Assembly (NCBI RefSeq): GCF_000372885.1
Contig: NZ_KB889967.1
Coordinates: 993,117-1,057,116 of the forward strand
Origin: Methyloversatilis thermotolerans
Lineage (GTDB): Bacteria; Pseudomonadota; Gammaproteobacteria; Burkholderiales; Rhodocyclaceae
Length of the DNA: 64,000 nucleotides
Direction of reading: 5' to 3'
Shown piece by piece: positions 8,902 to 19,532 of the stretch (the first letter of the stretch is position 1; each line of letters begins with the position of its first letter). The notes under the pieces were generated by a model. That model ran no database searches, was not told where the DNA came from, and was given only the letters and a program-made list of their open reading frames with translations. The position numbers and the translations under genes were made by a program.

Positions 8902-10206
8902 TCACTCTTCCTCGGCTTCCAGCTTCCTGCGCATCGACCGCATGGCGAGCGCCGCCGCGCCGGCGATCAGCGGAATCGAGATCGCGGTGACGATATCCGG
9001 GTTGATCGGCAGCAGCGGCTTCAGGCCCTTGGAGACATACTGCACCAGTTGCGAGGCGTAATAGGTGATGGCGACGATGGACAGCCCTTCGACCGTCTGC
9101 TGCAGGCGCAACTGAAGGCGCGCGCGCCGGTTCATCTGCGCCAGCAGTTCCTGGTTCTGGCGCTGCAGTTCGATATCGACGCGCGTGCGCAGAAGCTGCG
9201 AATTGCGCGCCACGCGGCCGGACAGATCCTCCTGTCGTCGCGCGATGGCCTCGCAGGTCGAAATGGCCGGCGTGAGCCGCCGCTCCATGAATTCGCCTAT
9301 GGTCGGAAAACCTTCGATGCGCTGTTCGCGCAGTTCCGAAATGCGGCTGCGTACCAGCTTGTAATAGGCCTGCGCGGCGCCGAAACGGAAGGTGGTGCGC
9401 GCGACGGAATGCTCGACCTCGGCCGCCAGTCGCGTGAGGCGGGACAGCACTTCGCGTTCGTCGTCCGACGAAGCCGCCGCACCCATGCCGTCCATCAACT
9501 GCGCGAGCTCGCCTTCCGCCCGTCCCAGCAGATGCCCGACGTCCTTGGCCACCGGAAAGGCGAGCAGGGCGATCACGCGGTAGGTTTCGATCTCGAACAG
9601 CCGCTGCACGGTGCGTCCGGCCTGTCGCGGCGCCAGTCTTTCGTCGAGCACCGTGATGCGCGACCAGCCGTCGGTGAGCGTGAAGTCGGTGAACACCCAG
9701 GCGGCACCGTCTGACACCTGTGCGCCGACCGCCTGCCGTCCGCTCGAAATCAGTCTTGCCTTGACCACGTCGGGAGGCAGGTCGCGCGTCGAGCGCACCT
9801 CGATGTGCGTGGCGACCATGAGCGAGCCGGGCAGGGACTCCAGCCATCCGGCGGGAATCACCGGCAACGCGCCGCGGCTGGTGTCCTCGCCGTCCTTGGG
9901 CGTGCGGAAGAAGGCATAACTGGAGAACTCGTTGTGCCGCTCCCATTTGAGCTTGAATTCGCCGACATCGAGATGCAGATGTCCGCCGTCGGCCTGTGGC
10001 AGCGGGCGCGCGAAAGCATCTGCAAGCGCCTGCAGATGTTTCAATTCCTCGCCGACTGCGAGCCCTTCGTGCATCAGCGCGACATAGGACACGATGTGCG
10101 GACTGGTCAGCGGTACCGGCGGGCGGGCGTGCAGCTCGTTGTTGAGCTTGTAGCGCAGAGGATGTTCGGTCAGGCGTGACGTGGCGACGGGATCTGTCGT
10201 ACTCAT
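8902..10206 (-). CDS. DUF3422 family membrane-anchored protein
   Basis: 434 residues. It begins with the family signature HPLRYKLNNELHARPP near residue 15 and has a long helical middle. Two hydrophobic segments near the C terminus (about 375-395 and 405-425) suggest an inner-membrane anchor. DUF3422 proteins are common in beta- and alphaproteobacteria and have no established function. Convergent with radA; 200 bp from the pilin operon on the other side. Confidence 0.85.
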   Translation of the reverse strand: MSTTDPVATSRLTEHPLRYKLNNELHARPPVPLTSPHIVSYVALMHEGLAVGEELKHLQALADAFARPLPQADGGHLHLDVGEFKLKWERHNEFSSYAFFRTPKDGEDTSRGALPVIPAGWLESLPGSLMVATHIEVRSTRDLPPDVVKARLISSGRQAVGAQVSDGAAWVFTDFTLTDGWSRITVLDERLAPRQAGRTVQRLFEIETYRVIALLAFPVAKDVGHLLGRAEGELAQLMDGMGAAASSDDEREVLSRLTRLAAEVEHSVARTTFRFGAAQAYYKLVRSRISELREQRIEGFPTIGEFMERRLTPAISTCEAIARRQEDLSGRVARNSQLLRTRVDIELQRQNQELLAQMNRRARLQLRLQQTVEGLSIVAITYYASQLVQYVSKGLKPLLPINPDIVTAISIPLIAGAAALAMRSMRRKLEAEEE

Positions 10207-10406
10207 TCTGTTCAGGCTCTTGTGGTCTGCGGCGACCCTGATTGTGCAGCAGAGCGGGGGACTAAAACCATTTCGTGATGCGTGTCACGCGTCACGAGGG
10301 CCCGCCTGCCGTTCGTGCCGGGCAGTCTGCCGTTCGTCATGAGCCCGTCGTATCCGTCCCGCGACACGTTTTAACCTTCGGAAACATATCCAGGAAAGTT
10401 GACAGC

Positions 10407-11096
10407 ATGTTTCCGCGACCTTCGCGACAGACCGGTTTTTCGCTGATAGAGCTGATGATCGTGGTCGTCCTCCTGGCCATCGTCGCGGCCTTCGCCATGC
10501 CCGCGTTCCAGAGCCTGATCGCTTCGTCGCGTCTGACCGCGGATACCAATGAATTGATCGCCGGACTGAATCTCGCCCGCTCCGAGGCGGTCCGCATGCA
10601 ACGTCGCGTCATCCTGTGTCGCACGACCAGCAGCAACGGCGTGGCGGTGCTGACGGCAACTTCGGGCTGCGTCACCACCGCCGACGCCACGCCGTGGCAA
10701 GCCTGGGCCGTGTTCATCGACAGCGACGCGGACGGGGTGTTCGACGGGAACGAAACCATCATTCGCACCCAGGTCGTGGGCACGTCGCTGAACTTCGTGT
10801 CGGATGCCACGCTGGGGGCAGCAGGCAACCGCATCGTGTTCCGTCCGGACGGCCTCGCGCGAGCGCATGGCGCCACCGGTCTGCAGAGCGCAAGCGTCAA
10901 TGTATGCGACCAGAGCGGCGCGCTGGCCACGCAGAACATGCGCGTGGTATCGCTGGTGACCGGAAGCCGGATGAGTGTCACCCGGCAGACCAATCAGAGC
11001 AGCACGGGGTGCAGCGCGGTTGCGGCCAGCACGGAAGAGGATGAAGCGTCGGAAACCACGCAGGATGGCAGCGGTTCGGGAGGTGGCGGTTCATGA
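10407..11096 (+). CDS. fimT: Minor pseudopilin FimT/GspH-like, copy A
   Basis: 229 residues. The type III (prepilin) signal is MFPRPSRQTG followed by [10 protein letters not shown]; PilD should cleave after G10, leaving the +5 glutamate. The GspH domain follows (TNELIAGLNLARSEAV). The start is the ATG at 10407, preceded by AGGAAAG; the frame opens earlier but without family similarity. The last ~25 residues are an acidic then Gly/Ser-rich tail that copy B lacks. First gene of minor-pilin operon A; overlaps pilV by 4 bases. Confidence 0.9.
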   Translation: MFPRPSRQTGFSLIELMIVVVLLAIVAAFAMPAFQSLIASSRLTADTNELIAGLNLARSEAVRMQRRVILCRTTSSNGVAVLTATSGCVTTADATPWQAWAVFIDSDADGVFDGNETIIRTQVVGTSLNFVSDATLGAAGNRIVFRPDGLARAHGATGLQSASVNVCDQSGALATQNMRVVSLVTGSRMSVTRQTNQSSTGCSAVAASTEEDEASETTQDGSGSGGGGS

Positions 11097-11560
11097 CGAG
11101 GTACGGATCGCGATTCGATCAGCAGGGGGTGTCGCTGATCGAAGTGCTGGTGGCCCTGTTCGTGCTGGCATTCGGCATGCTGGGCATCGCCGGCCTGCAG
11201 ACCATGGCGCTCAAGGCCAACCAGAGCGCTTTCGAAAGAAATTCCGCCATCATTTCGACCACCTCCATCATCGAGCGCATGCGCAACAACCGTGCAGAAG
11301 CCTTGAAGGGCAGCTACAACCGCAGCCTGCCTTCCGGCGAGAACAGCAGTTGCACCGGTCCGACGGGCAACAGTACGCAGGTCGAGCGCGACATCGGCAA
11401 CTGGCTGGCGGAACTGTCCACCAACCTGGGAACCGGCGCATGCGGTGCGATCAATTGCAGCACCTCGACCTTGTCGTGCGCGGTGACCGTACAGTGGGAC
11501 GACAGCCGGGTGGCCAACGGTTCCTCGACCCAGACCTTCTCGGTGGAGGTCGGCATATGA
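11093..11560 (+). CDS. pilV: Type IV pilus minor pilin PilV, copy A
   Basis: 155 residues. Prepilin signal with cleavage predicted after G12, then VSLIEVLVALFVLAFGMLG. ALKANQSAFERN is the typical PilV region after the N-terminal helix. C-terminal cysteines probably form disulfides in the periplasm. Minor pilins V, W and X assemble with FimT and PilE into the initiation complex that carries PilY1. Overlaps fimT and pilW by 4 bases each. Confidence 0.92.
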   Translation: MTRYGSRFDQQGVSLIEVLVALFVLAFGMLGIAGLQTMALKANQSAFERNSAIISTTSIIERMRNNRAEALKGSYNRSLPSGENSSCTGPTGNSTQVERDIGNWLAELSTNLGTGACGAINCSTSTLSCAVTVQWDDSRVANGSSTQTFSVEVGI

Positions 11561-12627
11561 GCATGCGTTCCGTCCAGTCTCAGCACGGCGTCACGCTGGT
11601 CGAAATGATGGTGGCGCTGGCGATCGGTCTGATCATTTCCGCCGGCGCGGTGGCCATCGTGCTGAACAATCGCGAGGCCAACCGCAGTACCGAAGCGCTC
11701 GCCCGCATCCAGGAAAGTACGCGCGTCGCCTTCGAACTGATGTCGCGCGATCTGCGCGGCGCGAGCATCAATGCCTGCAGTGGCGGCGTGCGCGTGATGA
11801 ATCTGTTGGGCAATCCGACCGCGCAATGGTGGACCAACTGGGAAGGCGGGCTGAAAGGCTACGAGGGCAGCCAGGCCACCACGGCTCAGGCGACCGGCAC
11901 GGATGAAATGCAGCGCAAGGCGGATTCGGATGCGCTGGAAATCATGACCAGTGGCACGACGGCGCTTCCGGTGCGGGCGCACAACCCGGGTTCCACGGAA
12001 ACCACCGTGCATGGCGTTTCGGTGCCGGCCTATTCGCTGGCGCTGGAGCGGGCAAACAACCAGGCGCACAGCTTCGCGGTCGGCGATCTGCTTGTGGTGT
12101 GCGACTACGAGGACACCACGCTGTTCCAGGCCAGCTCGGTGGACGCGGCGACCAATTCGGTCGCGCATGCGGCCCCGGCCGGCGGCGCGCCCGGTAACTG
12201 CTCCAATACGCTGGGTTTCCGTCTTGCCTGCAGCACTACCGCCAACAAGACTTTTCCGCCGGGTTCCCTGGTGATGCGTTTCGAGCCGGTTACCTGGTAT
12301 GTCGGGTACAACGGCAGCGCGAGCAATGATCGCAGCCCGTTCTCGCTGTATCGCATATCGGTGCGCGGCAACGGGACCGGCAATATGGTGGCGCAGCCGG
12401 TCATCGAGGAAATCGTCGAAGGCGTGAGCGACCTGCAGATCCGCTACATCACCTACGCTGGCGAATACGTGCTGGCGACGCAGACCGGCCTCGACTGGAG
12501 GCAGGTGTCCGGCGTCGAGATCGTGCTCACCATCGAGTCGCCGGAGAACCGGACCAGCACCAGTTCGACCGTGCCGCGCGTGACGCGCACCCTGACCCAT
12601 GTCGTGAATCTGAGGAACCGCGTGTGA
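11557..12627 (+). CDS. pilW: Type IV pilus minor pilin PilW, copy A
   Basis: 356 residues. The ATG at 11557 overlaps the pilV stop. Prepilin peptide MSMRSVQSQHG, then VTLVEMMVALAIGLIISAG, followed by the PilW-typical RIQESTRVAFELMSRDLR and a large periplasmic domain ending RTLTHVVNLRNR. Longer by 26 residues than copy B (330) but with the same landmarks throughout. Inner-membrane pseudopilin of the priming complex. The stop overlaps pilX. Confidence 0.92.
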   Translation: MSMRSVQSQHGVTLVEMMVALAIGLIISAGAVAIVLNNREANRSTEALARIQESTRVAFELMSRDLRGASINACSGGVRVMNLLGNPTAQWWTNWEGGLKGYEGSQATTAQATGTDEMQRKADSDALEIMTSGTTALPVRAHNPGSTETTVHGVSVPAYSLALERANNQAHSFAVGDLLVVCDYEDTTLFQASSVDAATNSVAHAAPAGGAPGNCSNTLGFRLACSTTANKTFPPGSLVMRFEPVTWYVGYNGSASNDRSPFSLYRISVRGNGTGNMVAQPVIEEIVEGVSDLQIRYITYAGEYVLATQTGLDWRQVSGVEIVLTIESPENRTSTSSTVPRVTRTLTHVVNLRNRV

Positions 12628-13283
12628 TGGCCGCCCTCCACCGACCCGCGTGCAGCCGGCGCAGACAGTCCGGCGCCACCTTGCTGATCGCACTGGTACT
12701 GCTCATCGTGATGACCTTGCTCGGGCTGGCGAGCATACGCAGCACCAGCATGCAGGAACGCATGGGCGCCAACATGTTCGATCGCAACCTTGCATTCCAG
12801 GCGGTCGAATCGGCACTGCGCGAGGCGGAGAGCACGATCACCGTGACCACGGTCGTGAGCAACGGCTCCGGCCTGTACTGCCCGCCCAACGGCACGCCGC
12901 CGACGTGTGCGGTGAGCTATGCGTCGGGTGGCGAGACCGGTGGATCAAGCACGACGAGCAGTGCTGCGACTGAAAGCAGCGAATCCAGCGAGTCATCATC
13001 GGGAACGAGCGCCAGTTATCTGGAACGCTGGAACGATCCGACCACGCAATGGCGCCAGGCCACCACCTGGTGGAACAACGCCAGCACGGCCACCAAGAGC
13101 CGGCTCGGCTCCAACCGCGTGCCGGAATACATCATCGAGTACATGGGCGAATTCGAGGACGGCACCGGCTGTGGCAAGGCCGGCAACACGAGCTGCAAGG
13201 GTCCGCGCTTCCGCGTGACCGCACGCATGCCGCCGGTCGACAACATGCCCAATGTCGTATTGCAGACGAGCTATCGTCCCTGA
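12624..13283 (+). CDS. pilX: Type IV pilus minor pilin PilX, copy A
   Basis: 219 residues. The prepilin-like signal ends SRRRQSG and is followed by ATLLIALVLLIVMTLLGL; position +5 is not glutamate, as usual for PilX/GspK-type tip pilins. RSTSMQERMGANMFDRNLAF is the PilX_N signature. Residues about 101-131 are a Ser/Thr/Glu/Gly low-complexity insert absent from copy B. 19 bp separate it from pilY1. Confidence 0.9.
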   Translation: MMAALHRPACSRRRQSGATLLIALVLLIVMTLLGLASIRSTSMQERMGANMFDRNLAFQAVESALREAESTITVTTVVSNGSGLYCPPNGTPPTCAVSYASGGETGGSSTTSSAATESSESSESSSGTSASYLERWNDPTTQWRQATTWWNNASTATKSRLGSNRVPEYIIEYMGEFEDGTGCGKAGNTSCKGPRFRVTARMPPVDNMPNVVLQTSYRP

Positions 13284-13302
13284 TTGCAGCGGAGCGAAGA
13301 AC

Positions 13303-16300
13303 ATGATGAAACTCATCCAGCCCTTGATGCGCCGACTGGCCTTTGCGCTGGCTCTCTCGCATGCCATGCTGGCATCCGCTACGACCGAGTTGTCCGACCT
13401 GCCACTGGTCATCAATGTCACGGCGCCGCCCAATGTGCTGATGATCCTGGACGATTCGGGGTCCATGGAATCGGAAACCCTGCCCGATGCCTTCTATTCG
13501 TCGTTTTCCATCGACTATCCCTTGCGGTTCTCGCTCAGCCTCACCTTCACGCCGGACTATGATGACGCCAACATCCTGAACCTGGCCGCGCGCGCGAGCA
13601 CCATCAACCGGCTCTATTACGACCCGACCGTCACCTATCGCCCGTGGCGCAAGGCCGATGGCACGACCTACGACGAGGCCTCGCCGACAGCAGCGCCCAT
13701 GGCCCCGGACAGTACCACCACGGTCGACCTCACGGCGCAGCAGAATGCAACCCTGCGCTGGTCGAGAAACACCGTCGCGACCACCTTCTCGTTCGCAATC
13801 AACAGCAACTCCGCATGCGGCGCCTCGTTTTCGTGCAGCAAGTCATTCTGGCCGATGACTTTTTTCGTCTACAAGGGCAGCGGTGCCTTGAGCGCGCGCA
13901 ACAGCTACTACCGCTACCGGATCAGCGGAAACAACGCGGAACGGCTGGACCTGGAAACCGGGCAGACCGAAAGCCTGAGCGCCTTCACCTGGTCGAATGG
14001 CATTACGCGCACGATAGCCGAGGAAAAGCAGAACTTCGCGAACTGGTTCACCTATGCGCGCTCACGCATCAATGCGGCCAAAGGCGGCGTGAGCTACGCG
14101 TTCTCGACCCTGGGCAAGAACTATCGCGTCGGCTTCCGCAAGATCAACAGCACGAGTGGCTGGCTGGACATTCCCACGTCCGGCAGCTTTTCCGAAACCA
14201 ATCGCACAAATTTCTTCGACCGGCTTTTCGCGACCACGGTCAGTGGTGGCACCCCGCTGCGTGTGGCGCTCGCCAATGCCGGCGAGTATTTCTCCACGTC
14301 CGCACCCTGGGGACCCGATGTCGGCGGTTCGCCTCTGGCCTGCCGGCAGAGCTATGCCATCCTGACCACAGATGGTTACTACAACGACACGCTCGATGGC
14401 GTGAAGGGCGTCAATTCTTCGGTCGGTACGGGAGACAACCAGTTGGCGTTGCCTTACAAGGATGCCGAACAGAGTTTTACCCTCGGTGACATCGCGGCGT
14501 ATTACTACACGCGTGATCTGCGCAGCGACATCCCGGACAAGGTGCCACGCACCGCTGGCGATGCCGGCGAAGGCAGCTATATGCATCAGCACATGAGCAC
14601 CTTCGCCGTCGCCTTCGGCCTGCAAGGCAGCCTCGATCCGGAAAGCGATCTGCCCGCGCTGACGGCGGGGACCAAGACCTGGCCCAGCGTGTCGAACGAT
14701 ACCGGCAAGCTGGATGACCTGTGGCACGCCACCGTGAACGGCCGTGGCCGCTTCGTCAGTGCCTCCAGCCCGCAGGAATTCGCCGATGGCTTGAAAGGCG
14801 CGCTCGATGCCATCGTCGCGCGGACCGCTTCGGCCGCCAATCTGGGCATTTCGGCGAATCAGCTCACAGCCGGAGGGCGGCTGTTCCAGGCGCGCTTCAC
14901 CAGCGAAACGTGGACAGGTGATGTCTGGTCATACACGGTCACCAGCGAAAACACCATTCCCGACACGCCGACATGGAAGGCGAGCGAACAACTGCCGGCA
15001 CCCGCAAGCAGGCGCCTGTTCACACACAATGGCACCTCTCCGGTCGAGTTCGAATGGGATCAGTTGAGCGACACTCAGAAGGCGGCATTGAGCGGCAATT
15101 CGGAAGTCATAGACTATCTGCGTGGAGACGCATCGGGTGAGGTCACCAATGGCGGATCTTTCCGAAATCGCACGTCCGACGGGCACATCGGCGACATCGT
15201 GCACTCGTCGCCCATATTCGTGACAAGTCCGGCCAATCTCGGTTATGACCGATACGCTTGGGAAGGCGCGTCGAGCTACCAGGAATATCGCGCGAACAAG
15301 GCCAACCGGGCGGCGACCGTATTCGTTGCCGCGAATGATGGATTCCTGCACGCCTTCGACGCCTCGACCGGGGCCGAGCGCTATGGTTTCGCGCCGTCGG
15401 GGGCGATAGCCGGCATGTATCAATTGACGCGCCCGAACTACGACCATCGCTTCATCAACGACGGTCAGCTGGTTGTGTCCGAGGTATTCGACAACGTTCG
15501 CAGCACGGGTGCCTGGCGTTCCGTGCTGGTCGGATCCAGCGGTCGAGGCGGACGCCAACTCTACGCGCTGGATGTGAGCAATGCGGCGCTTGCTGACGAT
15601 AACCCTGCCTCTCAGCTCTTCATGTGGCAGTTCAGCGACAACGATTTCGGTTATTTCACCGGTGCGCCGCAGATACGGCGCATGAACAACGGCGCCTGGG
15701 CTGTACTTGTCGGCAATGGTTACAACAGCGCCGATTACAAGGGCGTGTTGTTCATCGTCAATGCAGTGAGCGGCGAACTGATCAGCAAGATCGATACCGG
15801 CGGATGCGCAGCAACCGATGATCCATGCGTCAGCAATGGTCTTGCGGAAGTGTCGACCTGGGACGACAACGACGACGGGAACGTCGATTACATCTATGCT
15901 GGTGACCTGCGTGGCAATGTGTGGCGTTTCGATGTGACTTCGGACAACCCGTCGAACTGGAGGGTGTCTTTCGGCACGTCCCAGAATCCGCTGCCCCTGT
16001 TCCGGGCCAGGGACAGCAATGGCACCCCCCAGCCGATCACGTCCGCAATTTCATTGATGCTGGACCCGGATACCAATACGCGCTGGATCAGTTTCGGTAC
16101 CGGACGCTTTCTCGGCGAATCTGACCGCAGCAATACAAGTGTACAGACATGGTACGGTCTCTATGACAATTACACTGGCGCGGCGGGCAGTGCGACGCCG
16201 GTAACAGGCCGCAGTGACCTGGCGCAACGGATTGTGCTGTCGGAATCGACGCAGACTGTCGGACAGGGGGATGCCGCGGTCAGTACGACGGTACGTGTGT

Positions 16301-16893
16301 TGTCGGCACCCGGGGATCCCTCCGGCGGACAGGCGGTCACGGATGCCGACGGCGCATACATCCGCAAGGGCTGGTATCTGGATCTTCTTGCACCAAACAG
16401 CACCGGCAGCGGGGAGCGCATGCTGTTCGGCGTGAACCTGAGTGGCGGAGCGTTGTTCACCACCAGTTCGATTCCCGCTCAGGATCCGTGCGAACCTGGA
16501 GGCAGTGGCTGGCTGATGGGTATCAACCCCTACACCGGCGGGCGTCTCGATGCCGACCTGTTCGCGGATCGAGCAAAGGTGACGCTCACGGTGGGAGAGC
16601 AGCAGAAACAGATCTATGTAAGCGGGGTGCGCATCGCGTCGATGCCTTCCCAGCCCATCCTGCTGCGCAATGACGGCAGCGGATCGGGCGGGCAGAGCGG
16701 CAGCGGCTCGAGCAATGGCAACAATACCGGCGGCGATACCGGTGACACCGGATCGACCGTCGGCGGCGGCAGTTACAAGCCGGGTCAGGGCACGGCGCTG
16801 GTCGGCACGTCCGATCTGCAGAAACTGCTCGAAAGGCTCAACCTGCCCGGTCGCTATGGCCGCATCTCGTGGCGCGAGCTGATTTCCGAATAA
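13303..16893 (+). CDS. pilY1: Type IV pilus tip adhesin PilY1, copy A
   Basis: 1196 residues from the ATG at 13303. A signal peptide (about 1-27) is followed by a von Willebrand A-like region with MIDAS motif D50-x-S52-x-S54. The C-terminal PilY1 beta-propeller (PF05567) contains [19 protein letters not shown], and a calcium-type loop [18 protein letters not shown] sits near 854-871. Residues about 1124-1161 are Gly/Ser/Asn-rich, and the end matches GRISWREL. PilY1 is exported, sits at the pilus tip, promotes assembly and mediates adhesion and surface sensing. Copy B lacks the Gly/Ser linker. Confidence 0.92.
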   Translation: MMKLIQPLMRRLAFALALSHAMLASATTELSDLPLVINVTAPPNVLMILDDSGSMESETLPDAFYSSFSIDYPLRFSLSLTFTPDYDDANILNLAARASTINRLYYDPTVTYRPWRKADGTTYDEASPTAAPMAPDSTTTVDLTAQQNATLRWSRNTVATTFSFAINSNSACGASFSCSKSFWPMTFFVYKGSGALSARNSYYRYRISGNNAERLDLETGQTESLSAFTWSNGITRTIAEEKQNFANWFTYARSRINAAKGGVSYAFSTLGKNYRVGFRKINSTSGWLDIPTSGSFSETNRTNFFDRLFATTVSGGTPLRVALANAGEYFSTSAPWGPDVGGSPLACRQSYAILTTDGYYNDTLDGVKGVNSSVGTGDNQLALPYKDAEQSFTLGDIAAYYYTRDLRSDIPDKVPRTAGDAGEGSYMHQHMSTFAVAFGLQGSLDPESDLPALTAGTKTWPSVSNDTGKLDDLWHATVNGRGRFVSASSPQEFADGLKGALDAIVARTASAANLGISANQLTAGGRLFQARFTSETWTGDVWSYTVTSENTIPDTPTWKASEQLPAPASRRLFTHNGTSPVEFEWDQLSDTQKAALSGNSEVIDYLRGDASGEVTNGGSFRNRTSDGHIGDIVHSSPIFVTSPANLGYDRYAWEGASSYQEYRANKANRAATVFVAANDGFLHAFDASTGAERYGFAPSGAIAGMYQLTRPNYDHRFINDGQLVVSEVFDNVRSTGAWRSVLVGSSGRGGRQLYALDVSNAALADDNPASQLFMWQFSDNDFGYFTGAPQIRRMNNGAWAVLVGNGYNSADYKGVLFIVNAVSGELISKIDTGGCAATDDPCVSNGLAEVSTWDDNDDGNVDYIYAGDLRGNVWRFDVTSDNPSNWRVSFGTSQNPLPLFRARDSNGTPQPITSAISLMLDPDTNTRWISFGTGRFLGESDRSNTSVQTWYGLYDNYTGAAGSATPVTGRSDLAQRIVLSESTQTVGQGDAAVSTTVRVLSAPGDPSGGQAVTDADGAYIRKGWYLDLLAPNSTGSGERMLFGVNLSGGALFTTSSIPAQDPCEPGGSGWLMGINPYTGGRLDADLFADRAKVTLTVGEQQKQIYVSGVRIASMPSQPILLRNDGSGSGGQSGSGSSNGNNTGGDTGDTGSTVGGGSYKPGQGTALVGTSDLQKLLERLNLPGRYGRISWRELISE

Positions 16894-16906
16894 GGGGATG
16901 ACTGGA

Positions 16907-17353
16907 ATGAAACGGAACACGGCCGCATCGCTGCAGCGCGGTTTCACGCTGATCGAGCTCATGATCGTGGTGGTGGTGATCGGCATCCTTGCCGCCATCG
17001 CCTATCCGAACTACACGCAGTACGTGATCGACAGCCGGCGCGCGACGGCGGCTGGCTGTCTGTCGCAGAAGGCCCAGCTCATGGAGCGTTATTTCACGAC
17101 CAATATGTTCTACACCGGCGCCAACGTCGGTGGCATCCAGTGCGAGACCGATCTGGGCAACTTCTACACCTGGAACACCAATATCGTTTCCGCGCGTGCA
17201 TTCACGCTTACCGCGACGCCGCAGGGCGGGCAGGCGAGCGGCGACAGGAAATGCGGTTGCCCCCTGACCCTGGATCAGGCCGGTACCAAGGGGGTCTCGG
17301 GCACGGCCACAAGCTGTCAGGCCAGCGGTATCGTGGCCGCGTGCTGGAAGTAG
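16907..17353 (+). CDS. pilE: Type IV pilin PilE-like minor pilin
   Basis: 148 residues from the ATG at 16907, preceded at 9 bases by AAGGGG; an in-frame ATG at 16898 is too close to that RBS. Prepilin signal [11 protein letters not shown], then [20 protein letters not shown] and AYPNYTQYV. Four C-terminal-half cysteines probably make the D-loop disulfides. It closes operon A; operon B has no counterpart and ends with pilY2. Major pilin is usually pilA elsewhere, so this is probably the minor PilE. Confidence 0.88.
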   Translation: MKRNTAASLQRGFTLIELMIVVVVIGILAAIAYPNYTQYVIDSRRATAAGCLSQKAQLMERYFTTNMFYTGANVGGIQCETDLGNFYTWNTNIVSARAFTLTATPQGGQASGDRKCGCPLTLDQAGTKGVSGTATSCQASGIVAACWK

Positions 17354-17365
17354 TTGCGCACGCTC

Positions 17366-17401
17366 GCGGGCGGACTTCCGCGTCCAGCATTGTCCGTCCG
17401 C
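17366..17401 (+). terminator. Possible hairpin terminator after pilE
   Basis: GCGGGCGGAC (17366-17375) pairs with GTCCGTCCGC (17392-17401) over ten bases including one G-U, with a 16-base loop. There is no clean T-run, so intrinsic termination is uncertain. It lies in the 126-bp gap between the two minor-pilin operons. Confidence 0.3.
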
Positions 17402-17479
17402 AACACTGTTTGACCTGAGTGCCCTCAAGCTGCAAGGACGGATGACCGTTAATCCGGCATCCCTTGTCTTCTTGCCGCC

Positions 17480-18103
17480 ATGCAGTTCTTCAGCGCCCCT
17501 CGCGGATTCACCCTGCTCGAACTGATGATCACGGTCGCCATACTGACCGTGATCGCCGCGTTCGCCGCCCCCTCCTTCCAGTCCCTGATTACGGGCAACC
17601 GTCTCACCAGCGAAGCGAACGAGTTGCTCGCGGCTCTCGGTCAGGCGCGCAGCGAGGCGATACGGCTGAACCGTCGCACGGTGCTGTGCCGTGCCGGCAT
17701 GTCGGCGGGGCAGGTCGATGCCGCGAGCGGTTGTGCTGCCGATGCAGACGGAAGCTGGCTGGCCTGGATGCTCTTTGTCGATGCGGATGCCAGCGGTCAG
17801 TACAACCCGGACGCGAGCAACAATCCGGACGAAGTGCTGGTTCGCGCGCACGCGCTGCAGGCAGGAAGGTTCCGTGCAGTGGCGGGCAGCCTGCTTGCGG
17901 GCGACGGCAACCGCATCGTGTTCCGCCCTGACGGACTGGCCCGCGCCGCCGGACAGACGTCGCTGCAAACCGTGGCGCTCAGGTTGTGCGATAGTTCGGG
18001 AAGCGCGCAGCAGAACGCCCGTGACGTGCGGGTGTCCGGCGGCAGCCGCCTCAGCGTGTCCCGCGTCACCTCGTCAGACTGTGCCGCACCGGAGGCCGGA
18101 TGA
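17480..18103 (+). CDS. fimT: Minor pseudopilin FimT/GspH-like, copy B
   Basis: 207 residues. Prepilin signal MQFFSAPRG, then FTLLELMITVAILTVIAAF, and the same GspH-domain landmarks as copy A (NELLAALGQARSEAIRLNRR, NRIVFRPDGLARA). It lacks the acidic/Gly-Ser tail of copy A, ending shortly after a cysteine. First gene of operon B, with a 126-bp leader that may hold its own promoter. Overlaps pilV copy B by 4 bases. Confidence 0.9.
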   Translation: MQFFSAPRGFTLLELMITVAILTVIAAFAAPSFQSLITGNRLTSEANELLAALGQARSEAIRLNRRTVLCRAGMSAGQVDAASGCAADADGSWLAWMLFVDADASGQYNPDASNNPDEVLVRAHALQAGRFRAVAGSLLAGDGNRIVFRPDGLARAAGQTSLQTVALRLCDSSGSAQQNARDVRVSGGSRLSVSRVTSSDCAAPEAG

Positions 18104-18543
18104 GGACGCCTGAGCTTGGCGTGTCGCTGATCGAGGTGATGATCGCGATCTTCGTGCTCGCGGTCGGGCTGCTCGGCGTGGCGGGACTGCAGATGGCCTC
18201 GCTCAGGGCCAACCAGAGTTCCTACGAGCGCAGCGCCGCGGTGCTGGCCGCCTACACCATGCTGGACCGCCTGCGCGCCGACGTGGTGGCCGCGCGCAGC
18301 GGCAGTTACAACCTCGCGCTACCCTCCGGCGACTGCGTGGCGCCATCCGGCACGACCTTCGTGCAGACCCAGCTTGCGGCATGGATCGGCGATCTGCGGA
18401 CCAGCATGGGATCTACCGCCTGCGGCGGCATTGCGTGCTCCACGGGGGCGGCCGCCAGTTGCGTCATTTCTGTGCGCTGGGACGACAGTCGTGTGGCAGG
18501 TGGATCGGCCAGCCAGACCTTCCGCATCGAGGCGCGACTGTGA
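18100..18543 (+). CDS. pilV: Type IV pilus minor pilin PilV, copy B
   Basis: 147 residues. Very short prepilin leader MRTPELG, then VSLIEVMIAIFVLAVGLLG. The SLRANQSSYERSAAVLAAY, SYNLALPSGDC and WDDSRVAGGSASQTF segments correspond one-for-one to copy A. Overlaps fimT and the GTG start of pilW by 4 bases. Confidence 0.92.
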   Translation: MRTPELGVSLIEVMIAIFVLAVGLLGVAGLQMASLRANQSSYERSAAVLAAYTMLDRLRADVVAARSGSYNLALPSGDCVAPSGTTFVQTQLAAWIGDLRTSMGSTACGGIACSTGAAASCVISVRWDDSRVAGGSASQTFRIEARL

Positions 18544-19532
18544 AGCGCCTGGGGCAGGGCGGCAGTTCGCTGATCGAGCTGATGATCGCGCTCGCCATCG
18601 GGCTGTTCATCACCGCCGCCGCGATCAGCCTCATGCTGGGCAACCGCCAGACCTATGACACGACGGAAGGGCTGTCGCGCATCCAGGAATCGGCGCGCAT
18701 CGCCTTCGAACTGCTGGCGCGCGATCTGCGCGAAGCCGGACTGAATTCCTGTGGCGGCGCGCGCCAGTTCGTGAACATCCTGAACAGTCCTTCGTCGCTG
18801 TGGTGGACCCAGTGGAACGGTGGCTTGCGCGGTTATGGCGGTTCGGACGCATTCTCCGGCGCCGCCTTTGGCAGTGCGGTCGGCCAGCGCGCGACCGGCA
18901 CGTCGGCGTTGCACATCATGCGCAGTGGCAGCCAGCCGAATACGGTGTCGTCGCATGACACCGCCAGCCAGACCATCACGCTGAGTCCGCGCAACGCCGG
19001 GCTGGCGGCGGGAGACCTCGCCATCGTATGCAATTTCAGCCAGGCCAGCCTGTTCCAGGTGAGCGCGGCCGGCACGAACACGGTGGCACACGCACCGGAC
19101 GGCAGCCCGGGCAATTGCAGCCGCGGACTGGGCTTTGCCAATCCCCCCGACTGCAGCCAGAACGGTCAGACCTACCGCTACGAGGCGAATGCGGTGGTGA
19201 TGAAGCTCGAATCGCTGGCCTGGTATGTCGGCAACACCGGACGCAGCTCGACCACCAGTCGCTCCCTGTTCCGGGTGGCGCCACAGAACAACGCGGGCAC
19301 GCTGTCGCTGGTGGCCGAAGAGGTGCTCGACGGCGTGATCGATCTGCAGGTCGATTACCTGCTGGAAGGCGGCAGCGCCTATGTCGCGGCATCCGCGGTG
19401 AGCGACTGGACGAGCGTCACCGGCGTGCGCCTGCAACTGGTGATCGAGGAGCCGGACCGGCCGGCAGCGGTGACCGATCGTGTGCGCCGCACGCTCACCC
19501 ATGTCGTCACGCTGAGGAACCGTCTGTCATGA
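18540..19532 (+). CDS. pilW: Type IV pilus minor pilin PilW, copy B
   Basis: 330 residues from a GTG at 18540 that overlaps the pilV stop as GTGA. This start gives a short leader VKRLGQGG before SSLIELMIALAIGLFITAA, as expected for a prepilin; the frame opens far upstream but that part lies inside pilV. RIQESARIAFELLARDLREAG and RTLTHVVTLRNR match copy A. The ATG of pilX overlaps its stop. Confidence 0.9.
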   Translation: MKRLGQGGSSLIELMIALAIGLFITAAAISLMLGNRQTYDTTEGLSRIQESARIAFELLARDLREAGLNSCGGARQFVNILNSPSSLWWTQWNGGLRGYGGSDAFSGAAFGSAVGQRATGTSALHIMRSGSQPNTVSSHDTASQTITLSPRNAGLAAGDLAIVCNFSQASLFQVSAAGTNTVAHAPDGSPGNCSRGLGFANPPDCSQNGQTYRYEANAVVMKLESLAWYVGNTGRSSTTSRSLFRVAPQNNAGTLSLVAEEVLDGVIDLQVDYLLEGGSAYVAASAVSDWTSVTGVRLQLVIEEPDRPAAVTDRVRRTLTHVVTLRNRLS

